This document shows, in pieces, positions 57,113 through 64,000 of a stretch of 64,000 nt of DNA (positions are counted from its first letter, which is position 1; each line of letters begins with the position of its first letter). Where the stretch lies: contig NZ_NPBJ01000013.1 of assembly GCF_002272075.1 (NCBI RefSeq), positions 124,001-188,000 on the forward strand. The letters run 5' to 3'. The notes beneath the pieces are model-generated. The model saw only the letters and a list, made by a program, of their open reading frames with translations. It was not told where the DNA came from and did not search any database. A program made the position numbers and the translations under genes. Origin of the DNA: Terribacillus saccharophilus (GTDB lineage: Bacteria > Bacillota > Bacilli > Bacillales > Amphibacillaceae).

Positions 57113-58306
57113 TTATATAACTTCGTTTTGTTTTAGCGCTTCAATCTCTTGAGGCGAATAACCTAACCCTTTTAAAATTTCTTCATTATCTTCACCTAAA
57201 TCGGGTGCAACTGAACGTATACTGCCAGGTGTCTTTTCAAATTTCGGGACAATACCAGGTACTTTGATATTCCCAAGTCTCGGATGCTTTACTTCTACAA
57301 TATTTTCACGTGCCTTGTACTGTTCATTTTCAAATATATCAGCAATGCTCAATACTGGACTTATCGGCACGCCAACACCATCGAGCTTCTTTAATAAAGC
57401 TTCACGCGGATGATCGTTAATCCAATCTCCAACAATTTGGTTGATACTATCATTGTTCTCCAGCCGGCTTGCATTGGTATGATAACGCGTATCAGTCAGT
57501 AGATCACTACGATTCATGGCAGCTGCCAGCCGATTGAAGGTTGTATCCGTGCTCGTAACAAGTACAACCCAGTGGCCATCCTTCGTCCTAAAGGTTCCGG
57601 ACGGTGAGGAATGTCCAGCTAAACCTGGTGAGCGCTCCCGGATTTTACCGAGCTGATCGTATTCGGCTACGAGAAATTCCATCATTCGAAAAACCGATTC
57701 ATAAAGGGCAACATCTATCATCTGCCCCGAGCCCGATTCCTTTGTGTCTCGGTGATAGAGAGCGGTCACAGCCGCAAAGGCGACATAAATTCCGCATATA
57801 TAATCTGTCAGCGAAAACGGCGGACTTACCGGGTGACGATCGGTGAACCCCTGCAAATACGTATAACCGCTGAACGCTGTCGCTGGCGTACCAAAGCCGG
57901 CCTTTTCCCGGTATGGACCTGTCTGACCATAACCCGAAACACGTATCATGATTAAATTCGGATTGATCTCTTTCAATACATCATAGCCTACTCCCCATTT
58001 TTCCAATGTGCCAGGGCGAAAATTCTCAACTAGAATATCATGTGTCGCTGCCAGCTTTTTCATTATTTCCACGCCAGCTGTCTTATGCAAATCCAGTGTT
58101 AACGATTTTTTGTTTCGTGACAGACCGGGCCAGCGCAGCGGTTCATCTCCTTTAAATGGTCCAACACTTCTTGATGTATCTCCTCGTCCTGGTATTTCGA
58201 CTTTGGTAACTTCCGCACCAAAATCTCCTAATAATGCCGTCCCAAATGGGGCTGCGATCATCGTGGAGACATCCAGAATTTTTATACCTTCCAATGGTGT
58301 TGGCAT
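57113..58306 (-). CDS. Class III CoA-transferase (CaiB/BaiF family)
   Basis: Moves CoA between carboxylic acids. 397 aa. LEGIKILDVSTMIAAPFGTALLGDFGAEVTKVE, NKKSLTLDL, DILVENFRPGTLEKWG, the catalytic Asp in SLTDYICGIYVA, and LAGHSSPSGTFRTKDG. The family covers formyl-, succinyl-, carnitine- and itaconyl-CoA transferases; the acceptor cannot be read from the sequence. RBS AAGGAGG, 17 bp after the ThDP gene. Last gene of the catabolic operon, which supplies acyl-CoA for the lyase-like protein (inference). Confidence 0.92.
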   Translation of the reverse strand: MPTPLEGIKILDVSTMIAAPFGTALLGDFGAEVTKVEIPGRGDTSRSVGPFKGDEPLRWPGLSRNKKSLTLDLHKTAGVEIMKKLAATHDILVENFRPGTLEKWGVGYDVLKEINPNLIMIRVSGYGQTGPYREKAGFGTPATAFSGYTYLQGFTDRHPVSPPFSLTDYICGIYVAFAAVTALYHRDTKESGSGQMIDVALYESVFRMMEFLVAEYDQLGKIRERSPGLAGHSSPSGTFRTKDGHWVVLVTSTDTTFNRLAAAMNRSDLLTDTRYHTNASRLENNDSINQIVGDWINDHPREALLKKLDGVGVPISPVLSIADIFENEQYKARENIVEVKHPRLGNIKVPGIVPKFEKTPGSIRSVAPDLGEDNEEILKGLGYSPQEIEALKQNEVI

Positions 58307-58323
58307 ATTTTGTTCCTCCTTTC

Positions 58324-60087
58324 TTAAGGAATTCTCACATGTGACTTTTCGCTATCTGGCGAATAAATATCATTAATATTCCACTTTCCATCTGTCGGTA
58401 CAGGCTCATTTATCATAGCTACATCAATCACAACAGGTTCATTTGCTGCAATTGCTTCTTTTAATGCCCCTTTGAATTGCTCGGCATTTTCAATCTTGAT
58501 TCCCTTTATGCCATATCCTTTCGCAATTGCGGCGAAGTCAGGCGAGTAGCTATTACCGTCAATTTGAAATCTCGTTCCGTATGTTGTGTCATAATGCGCC
58601 ATTTCCAAACCGGCGATTGTACCAAAAGCACTATTATTCATAACAACCCATACGACTGGGATATTTTCTTCTTTTGCTGTTGCGAGCACAGAAGGATTTT
58701 GTCCGAATCCACCATCTCCTATCAGAGAAACGACTACCTTTTCCGGGGCAGCTATTTTCGCCCCAAGAGCAGCTGAACTACCGAAGCCCATCGTTGCAAA
58801 GCCGCCAGGTGTTAAGATGGAACCTGGTGTGTATATAGGAAATTGCTGTCCTACGCCGTTCTTATTCCAACCAACATCAGTTGTAAGATAGGCATCCCGT
58901 GGAAGAACATCACGAACCTCAGCCAATATACGTTCTGGTTTCATCGGGAAAGATGCGCTGTGTACATTTTTTGAAATGCGCTCGCGTAATGATTTGCGAT
59001 AGGATACGATCTCTTCTTTTAATTGATGATTACGATTAATACCGTCCGGATATATGCGCTTAGCTACCCTATTTAGTGCGATGAAAGCTTTTTTCAGATC
59101 AGCAACCGCCCCGATTTCAACTGGGTAGTTACGACCGATTTCATTTGAATCTATATCAATATGAATCAATTTAGTTTTCGGAAAATGAAAGGTTACATCA
59201 TCATACCAACTGCTTGAATCCGCTTCTGAAAAGCGAGTGCCTGCCCCGAAAATGTAATCAGCATTTTTTGTTTGTTCATTAATAAAGCTTGTGCCCCAGA
59301 AGCCTGTCATCCCAAGTGTCAGTTTATGGTCATCTGGCAGGACACCTTTTCCCATCAAAGAATGAGCTACCGGTATGTTCATATGCTCCACAAATTTCCG
59401 CAGCTCCTCAGCCGCATCGGCCAGCACCACGCCACCTCCGGCATACAGTACCGGACGCTTCGCATCAGCTAATTTCTCTACTATACGAGCTGCTGTTTCT
59501 TCATCTAAGGATGGTTTTTCCACTACCTGAGTGTGATGCTTGAGCAGCTTGAAGCCTTCTTCCTCAATCTCCTTCGAAAACATATCCATCGGTACGGATA
59601 TGAGCACGGGGCCTGGGCGGCCGCTTTCTGCCAGCTGGAATGCTTTTTGAAGAATTTCCGGGAAAAGCTCAGCCTGATCAACACGCCACGCTCGCTTTAC
59701 GAACGGACGATAGATTTCATATTGCGCGCCGTCAGCGTGCATATTTACTTCCTGGTGCGGATGTTTTCCGTAGTAATAACTCGGCACATCACCTGCGATA
59801 ACAACCATAGGAGTAGAGTCTAAAGCTGCATTGGCAACTCCTGTTGCAGCATTCGTTAAACCTGGCCCTAAGTGACTCAGTACTACTGCCGCTCTTTTCG
59901 TTACTCGGGCATATCCATCCGCTGCATGCGACGCAATTTGCTCATGGCGTACGTTAATGAACTTGATAGTGCTTTTTTCTAATTCCGCCAACACAGCTAT
60001 ATTGGTGTGTCCGCACAGCCCGAATATATGTTTCACACCACGAGATTCTAGGTATTTGACTAACTGCTCCGAAACCAACTTTTTCAT
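58324..60087 (-). CDS. Thiamine-diphosphate enzyme (acetolactate-synthase-like)
   Basis: 587-aa ThDP-dependent decarboxylase, lyase or ligase. The N-terminal Pyr domain has the activating Glu in RHEQIASHAADGYAR; the central FAD/CoA-like domain has KRPVLYAGGGV; the C-terminal PP domain has the Mg-ThDP motif GDGGFGQNPSVLATAKEENIPVVWVVMNN. Glyoxylate carboligase has Val in place of the Glu, so it is not Gcl. It lacks the pattern I recall for Xsc. Candidates are a 2-oxoacid decarboxylase, a 2-hydroxyacyl-CoA lyase or an oxalyl-CoA decarboxylase-type enzyme. ATG 60087 has AGGAGG 10 nt upstream. Confidence 0.88.
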   Translation of the reverse strand: MKKLVSEQLVKYLESRGVKHIFGLCGHTNIAVLAELEKSTIKFINVRHEQIASHAADGYARVTKRAAVVLSHLGPGLTNAATGVANAALDSTPMVVIAGDVPSYYYGKHPHQEVNMHADGAQYEIYRPFVKRAWRVDQAELFPEILQKAFQLAESGRPGPVLISVPMDMFSKEIEEEGFKLLKHHTQVVEKPSLDEETAARIVEKLADAKRPVLYAGGGVVLADAAEELRKFVEHMNIPVAHSLMGKGVLPDDHKLTLGMTGFWGTSFINEQTKNADYIFGAGTRFSEADSSSWYDDVTFHFPKTKLIHIDIDSNEIGRNYPVEIGAVADLKKAFIALNRVAKRIYPDGINRNHQLKEEIVSYRKSLRERISKNVHSASFPMKPERILAEVRDVLPRDAYLTTDVGWNKNGVGQQFPIYTPGSILTPGGFATMGFGSSAALGAKIAAPEKVVVSLIGDGGFGQNPSVLATAKEENIPVVWVVMNNSAFGTIAGLEMAHYDTTYGTRFQIDGNSYSPDFAAIAKGYGIKGIKIENAEQFKGALKEAIAANEPVVIDVAMINEPVPTDGKWNINDIYSPDSEKSHVRIP

Positions 60088-60119
60088 ACTAAGGTATCCT
60101 CCTGGCTCTTCTGTTTTGG

Positions 60120-61547
60120 TTACAGCAAATCCTGAAGCACGACCATTTTCATTTCCGTCATTTCTTCTGCAGCAAATCGGGGACCTTCTCTGCCAATTCC
60201 GCTGTTTTTGATGCCGCCATAAGGCCAATGATCCAAACGGAAGTTAGATGAACCATTAACGACAACACCGCCGACCTCCAGTTCTTTTGCTGCCTTCCGG
60301 ATCACTTCCAGTGAGTTTGAAAAAATGCCGGCTTGCAGACCGAACTCCGACTCATTCACTTCTTTGATTGCACCGTCCAAATCGTGATATGGCAGCACAC
60401 TGACTACCGGTCCGAATACTTCCTGGCAGACAACTTTACTTTGCTTCTTCGGCCGCAGAAGAATTACCGGTTCTATGGAAGCGCCGTTCGCATTCCCACC
60501 GTGGATGAGCTCTGCACCTTCTGCCACAGCTTCATCGATCCAATTGCGGATCCGCTCTGCTGTTTGTCTATTTACGACACATCCGACATCTGTACGCTCC
60601 TCTTCCGGGTTCCCTACAATAAGCACTGCTGTACGTTCTTTTAGCTCTGCAACAAATGTCTTCAAGATCTGTTCATGAACATAAATACGCTGGACGGAAA
60701 TACAGCTTTGCCCCGAATTACTGAAAGCTGTTTTCGCACAAATGGCTGCAGCCCGCTCGACATTGGCATCTTTATGAACAATGGTTCCCGCATTTCCGCC
60801 GAGCTCTAGTAACACTTTTTTCATGCCCGCTGTTTTGCTGATTTGCCTGCCACCAGGAACACCTCCGGTGAACGAAACAAGATTGACTCGATCATCCTGA
60901 ACGAGCTGCTCGCCTATCTCTTTTTCACCTAGAATCATGTGGATTGCCTGCGTCGGCATACCAGCCTCCAGAAGCAATTCTACAAGTGCAGCCGCAATCA
61001 AAGGCGCTTGCGGTGCTGGCTTTAGAATGGTGACATTACCCGCAGCAAAACTTGGTCCGATCTTATGACATATCAAATTAAGCGGTGCGTTAAAAGGCGT
61101 GATAGCTGCAACAACTCCTACAGGAACACGAAAAGTTAACGCCATGGAGGATGCTCCTCGCTCTGAAGCTCCTCCCGGAATTGTCTCTCCAAAAAGTCGT
61201 TTCGCTTCCTCAGCTGACAGCTGCAATGTCTCTATGGAACGAGCAACTTCATCCCGTGTATTTTTCAGCGCCTTCCCTACTTCTTTCGCGATCAAGTTCG
61301 CAAATTCTTCCCTGCGTTCTTCCAGCAAAGCCGCAGCCCGATACAGCACCTTAGCACGGAATGCTTGTGAAAGTGCCGCAATTTGCTTTTTATTGCTACC
61401 GGCTGCTGCCAACGCCTGGTCGACTTCTGCTTTATTCGCTGTGACTTGAACGCCAACTTGTTCATTTTTATAAGGACCCAGCACCGGGATCGGTTCACGA
61501 TCATCATCAATCCATACACCATTTACAAAAGGTCTGGCCTTTCGCAT
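60120..61547 (-). CDS. NAD(P)-dependent aldehyde dehydrogenase
   Basis: 475 aa. PFNAPLNLICHKIGPSFAAGN, LKPAPQAPL, SFTGGVPGGRQI, the general base Glu in LLELGGNAG, and the nucleophile Cys in SNSGQSCISVQR; EVFGPVVSV. The SGQSC motif is seen in lactaldehyde/glycolaldehyde and phosphonoacetaldehyde dehydrogenase groups. It would oxidise an aldehyde made by the ThDP enzyme in the same operon. ATG 61547 has AAGGAG 8 nt upstream, inside the end of the previous gene. Confidence 0.92.
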   Translation of the reverse strand: MRKARPFVNGVWIDDDREPIPVLGPYKNEQVGVQVTANKAEVDQALAAAGSNKKQIAALSQAFRAKVLYRAAALLEERREEFANLIAKEVGKALKNTRDEVARSIETLQLSAEEAKRLFGETIPGGASERGASSMALTFRVPVGVVAAITPFNAPLNLICHKIGPSFAAGNVTILKPAPQAPLIAAALVELLLEAGMPTQAIHMILGEKEIGEQLVQDDRVNLVSFTGGVPGGRQISKTAGMKKVLLELGGNAGTIVHKDANVERAAAICAKTAFSNSGQSCISVQRIYVHEQILKTFVAELKERTAVLIVGNPEEERTDVGCVVNRQTAERIRNWIDEAVAEGAELIHGGNANGASIEPVILLRPKKQSKVVCQEVFGPVVSVLPYHDLDGAIKEVNESEFGLQAGIFSNSLEVIRKAAKELEVGGVVVNGSSNFRLDHWPYGGIKNSGIGREGPRFAAEEMTEMKMVVLQDLL

Positions 61548-61552
61548 TCCTA

Positions 61553-62380
61553 TCACTCCTTCTGCATATCTTCTGGCATATCTCCTGTATATTTGACGAG
61601 CTTTTCCTCATTAGGACACGGCCCTTTGATCAAAGTGCCTTGCATTAGTTCTTCATAGGCATGCGCAACGATTCCCATTCCCCGCGCGAGAGAAAAGATA
61701 CCTTTTGCTGCTTCTGCCGGGATACCGAGCTCACACTGAATGGCTGCAGAAATGCCATCAACGTTAATCGTAAACGTGCGTTTTTTAACTGCTGACATCG
61801 TTTGTCGGTAATCCTCCAGAATCGAAAGATAATCTCCGGTGATTTCTCCGCTATCAATCACCTGCTGCGCCAAATCGTACAGCCTGCTAACTCGCGGATC
61901 CCGATCATGCAGCTGATGGCCAAAACCAGGCAGCTTCTTCCCTTCAGCAAGGAACTGCTGCAAGGTATCCGCCACAGCATTTTTATTAGAAGTCAGTTCA
62001 GCATTCGTTTTGTATAACAATTCCATTGCACCCTCGACAGCTCCGCCATGAATGTCTCCAAGCATATTAATTCCAGTTGCAACTGCCGAATTAAAACTAA
62101 CACCGCAAGTAGCTGCCATTCTTGCTGCCGCTATGGAAGGTGCGCGCGGACCATGATCCGCACCAGCTACAAGCACACTTTCGAATAATTTAGCTTGCTG
62201 TTCAGTTAGTTCCTTGCCGACCAGCAGAAAGAATAACATTTGGCTGTAAGATACATTTCCAATCAGATCCTCAATTCGTTTTCCACGATGAATAATTGAA
62301 TCTTTCTTTATGTCACTAATCTCTGTTTCCCACCAGGCGCCGCCATTTTTATAGTGCTCCAACGCACTTCGTCCACTCAT
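61553..62380 (-). CDS. Citrate-synthase-like protein, probable citryl-CoA lyase
   Basis: 275 aa, much shorter than citrate synthase (about 370-430). It keeps the catalytic core: IHRGKRIEDLIGNVSYSQMLFFLL, ADHGPRAPSIAAARMAA, the catalytic His in MLGDIHGGAVEGAMELL, the second His in GFGHQLHDRDPR, and the Asp in TINVDGISAAI. Short proteins like this match the citryl-CoA lyase / ATP-citrate lyase C-terminal group, which cleave acyl-CoA to acetyl-CoA and an oxo acid. ATG 62380 has AGAGGTGAG upstream. The acyl-CoA could be made by the CoA-transferase of the operon. Confidence 0.82.
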   Translation of the reverse strand: MSGRSALEHYKNGGAWWETEISDIKKDSIIHRGKRIEDLIGNVSYSQMLFFLLVGKELTEQQAKLFESVLVAGADHGPRAPSIAAARMAATCGVSFNSAVATGINMLGDIHGGAVEGAMELLYKTNAELTSNKNAVADTLQQFLAEGKKLPGFGHQLHDRDPRVSRLYDLAQQVIDSGEITGDYLSILEDYRQTMSAVKKRTFTINVDGISAAIQCELGIPAEAAKGIFSLARGMGIVAHAYEELMQGTLIKGPCPNEEKLVKYTGDMPEDMQKE

Positions 62381-62412
62381 ATACTCACCTCTCAAAAAAT
62401 CAATCTTGTACA

Positions 62413-63252
62413 CTAGTATATGTTCACGTCATCCAGATTCAGACTGATATATTCCTTTGCCGATTGTAAGCATCTTCTTGCATATTCCTCGAATCCTAAT
62501 TCCTTTGTTCGCTGCAAGTGAGGTATCTCTAAAGAATATGGGATCTTCGGAATCTCCCGTAATATCTCTTTGATAGGAATACCGCCTTCTCCAATATAGA
62601 GGCGTTCCTCTCTCATTATCTGGATCATTTGTTCTCTAGATGCTGGGATCTCTTTGCTTGCATCACATAAGTGAAACATATGAAACCAATTAGCAGGTAT
62701 TTTTTTGAGATCGTTTACATTTTCCTTTGAACGATGAAAGTGATGACTATCAATCATCAGTCCTGCATTATCCTGAGCAGCGGCGGTCAGCATGGTGACC
62801 GCCTGCGCTAACGTCGCAATGGATGCCACAGGAACAAATTCCAATTCGATCGATAATTGATATGTTTTTGCTAATTCACATAATTGGATAAACCGATCTG
62901 TTGCAAATACCAGATCATCTGTCCAAACACTGCAAAGCACATGCCGGGCTCCCAATTCAGCTCCAACTTCAAAAGCTGGTTCGTACTGTTTCGGATCCAT
63001 ACCATCCACTATTTTGGCCAGCTCTATATCTAACACTTGGATACCAGTTTCACGAAGTGCTGTTTTTGTTTGTCTCAGCATTTTCTTGTTGCTAGCCAAG
63101 TTATAATCCGGTTCATTTTTCAGTCCCATACAAATCGGTCTGATACTTACAAAATCAAAGCCTGCCCTGGCTGCAATATAAGTGAGTGTTGGGGGAGGAC
63201 ATGCTAATGCTGTCAGATGCGCTAAAGAAAATTGATCCTTCAAAGTGATCAA
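62413..63252 (-). CDS. Xylose-isomerase-like TIM-barrel protein
   Basis: 279 aa, sugar isomerase/epimerase fold. It starts FSLAHLTALACPPPTLTYIAARAGFDFVSIR; Glu in LSIELEFVP, Asp/His in LMIDSHHFHRS, His/Asp in FHLCDA and Glu near SLEIPHL fit metal ligands. Related proteins include inosose isomerases or dehydratases, hydroxypyruvate isomerase and 3-dehydroshikimate dehydratase. The substrate is unknown. Second visible gene of the operon, 54 bp after the TRAP permease; an AGCAAATC hairpin (63277-63297) lies in that gap. Confidence 0.8.
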   Translation of the reverse strand: MITLKDQFSLAHLTALACPPPTLTYIAARAGFDFVSIRPICMGLKNEPDYNLASNKKMLRQTKTALRETGIQVLDIELAKIVDGMDPKQYEPAFEVGAELGARHVLCSVWTDDLVFATDRFIQLCELAKTYQLSIELEFVPVASIATLAQAVTMLTAAAQDNAGLMIDSHHFHRSKENVNDLKKIPANWFHMFHLCDASKEIPASREQMIQIMREERLYIGEGGIPIKEILREIPKIPYSLEIPHLQRTKELGFEEYARRCLQSAKEYISLNLDDVNIY

Positions 63253-63306
63253 CCTTTCTGTTTGTTCATTTCTCTGAGCAAATCGGTCTGATTTGCTAGC
63301 TGTTGT

Positions 63307-64000
63307 TTACTTCCCGCCTAACAGGAGCAGTGCTATTTCCGGAATGAGGATAACTAGTATTAGAGCAACCAGCATGACTGCAATATAAGGAACGATAGCT
63401 TTTGAGATTTTCATAATCGGCAAGCTGGAAATTTCACTGGCAACGAATAAATTTACGCCGATAGGAGGTGTGATGAAACCGATGACCAGCGTCAAAATAA
63501 TTATCATCCCATAATGGACTGGATCAAATCCCAGTTCGACTCCAACGGGTATCAATAGCGGTGTGAAAATAATGATTGCTGCCGTTGTATCCATAACCAT
63601 TCCGATGAAAAGCAGCATGATTACAATAAGTGACATGAGAATAACAGGATTATCGGAAATGGATAGCATTCCATTGGCAATTCGGCTTGGCATTTGTTCA
63701 ATGATCATGATTTTACCGAATGCTGTAGCAGCTCCAATGATCAGCATAATGGTCGCTGTCGTCAATGCAGCATTCCGAAACACTTCGTACAAGTCTTTAA
63801 GTCGCAATTCTTTATACAGGAAGACTCCCGCTATTAATCCGTACACAACTGCGACAACTGCTGCTTCTGTTGGCGTAAAGAACCCGCCATAGATTCCGCC
63901 TAATATGATCACAGGTACAAGCAGTGCCCATTTAGCATCCCAGAAAGCACGTATCACGCGCTTTAACGAGAAAGCTTCTCCGGTTCCGCTGTATCCTTTT
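63307..64000 (-). CDS. dctM: TRAP transporter large permease DctM, C-terminal part (cut by window end)
   Basis: Membrane subunit of a tripartite ATP-independent periplasmic-type transporter for carboxylates or related acids. The open frame continues to the right edge, so about 230 of some 425 residues are visible. Typical DctM text: PVIILGGIYGGFFTPTEAAVVAVVYGL, GAATAFG, GMVMDTTAAIIIFTPLLIPVG, HYGMIIILTLVIGFITPPIGVNLFVASEIS. The small permease and binding protein should lie just outside. It probably imports the substrate of the catabolic operon that follows. Confidence 0.94.
   Translation of the reverse strand, partial: KGYSGTGEAFSLKRVIRAFWDAKWALLVPVIILGGIYGGFFTPTEAAVVAVVYGLIAGVFLYKELRLKDLYEVFRNAALTTATIMLIIGAATAFGKIMIIEQMPSRIANGMLSISDNPVILMSLIVIMLLFIGMVMDTTAAIIIFTPLLIPVGVELGFDPVHYGMIIILTLVIGFITPPIGVNLFVASEISSLPIMKISKAIVPYIAVMLVALILVILIPEIALLLLGGK

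Noticed and set aside
58324-60087. Glyoxylate carboligase or sulfoacetaldehyde acetyltransferase
   Set aside because: Gcl has Val in place of the activating Glu that is present here; the N-terminal text does not resemble Xsc as I recall it. Left as an unspecified ThDP enzyme.

Overview
The window is chromosomal DNA of a low-GC, spore-forming type Bacillaceae. The evidence is gene order and protein family, not a database match. It carries a cggR-gapA-pgk-tpiA-gpmI-eno glycolytic operon with a CggR-type operator, a secG-esterase-rnr-smpB-ssrA block, SAM-I (S-box) riboswitches before methionine genes, CcpA (cre) sites and a GlnR/TnrA-type box before amtB-glnK. Several proteins resemble Bacillus subtilis relatives recalled from memory (IolI, IolG, CggR, YoxD, MapB). 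The genus cannot be fixed by reading alone; a halotolerant genus such as Terribacillus, Halobacillus or Oceanobacillus is a guess.

Layout. 0-4 kb: end of a haem catalase, a cation antiporter whose start looks frameshifted, murB, an NTF2-like protein and a tiny YjzC-like gene. 4-12 kb: a catabolite-controlled cellobiose/beta-glucoside PTS operon (IIB, IIC, 6-phospho-beta-glucosidase, ROK kinase, IIA, second 6-phospho-beta-glucosidase) followed by its PRD-type activator. 12-15 kb: a double-domain glycosyltransferase and a UDP-GlcNAc 2-epimerase. 15-21.5 kb: mapB, tmRNA, smpB, a GNAT protein, RNase R, an esterase and secG. A copy of the ssrA 3' end and its terminator lies beyond mapB. 21.6-27.3 kb: fruR-fruK-fruA joined to ptsH-ptsI, so fructose uptake sits beside the general PTS enzymes. 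27.3-30.5 kb: an inducible beta-lactamase module (blaI-blaR1 divergent from bla). 30.5-33.4 kb: iolG-iolI and an SDR. 33.6-40.8 kb: the glycolytic operon, followed upstream by a MATE exporter.

42.6-50 kb is one long leftward sulfur operon: S-box, metX, S-box, metY fused to a CoA-binding domain, ssuA-ssuC-ssuB and an acetyl-CoA-synthetase-like gene. MetX consumes acetyl-CoA and MetY releases acetate, so the last gene could recycle acetate; this is inference. Upstream of metX is an unassigned, structured, apparently noncoding stretch of about 250 nt with its own good promoter.

50.7-57 kb: amtB-glnK, two small acidic proteins of unknown function that share a DVxV-type motif, a GNAT protein, a small lipoprotein, an orphan holin-like protein, a manganese catalase and an MFS exporter. 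57-64 kb: a tight leftward catabolic operon (TRAP permease, TIM-barrel isomerase, citryl-CoA-lyase-like protein, aldehyde dehydrogenase, ThDP enzyme, class III CoA-transferase) that runs off the right edge. Its substrate is not evident and it is the best candidate here for an undescribed pathway. No CRISPR array, insertion sequence, prophage block or tRNA gene was seen.
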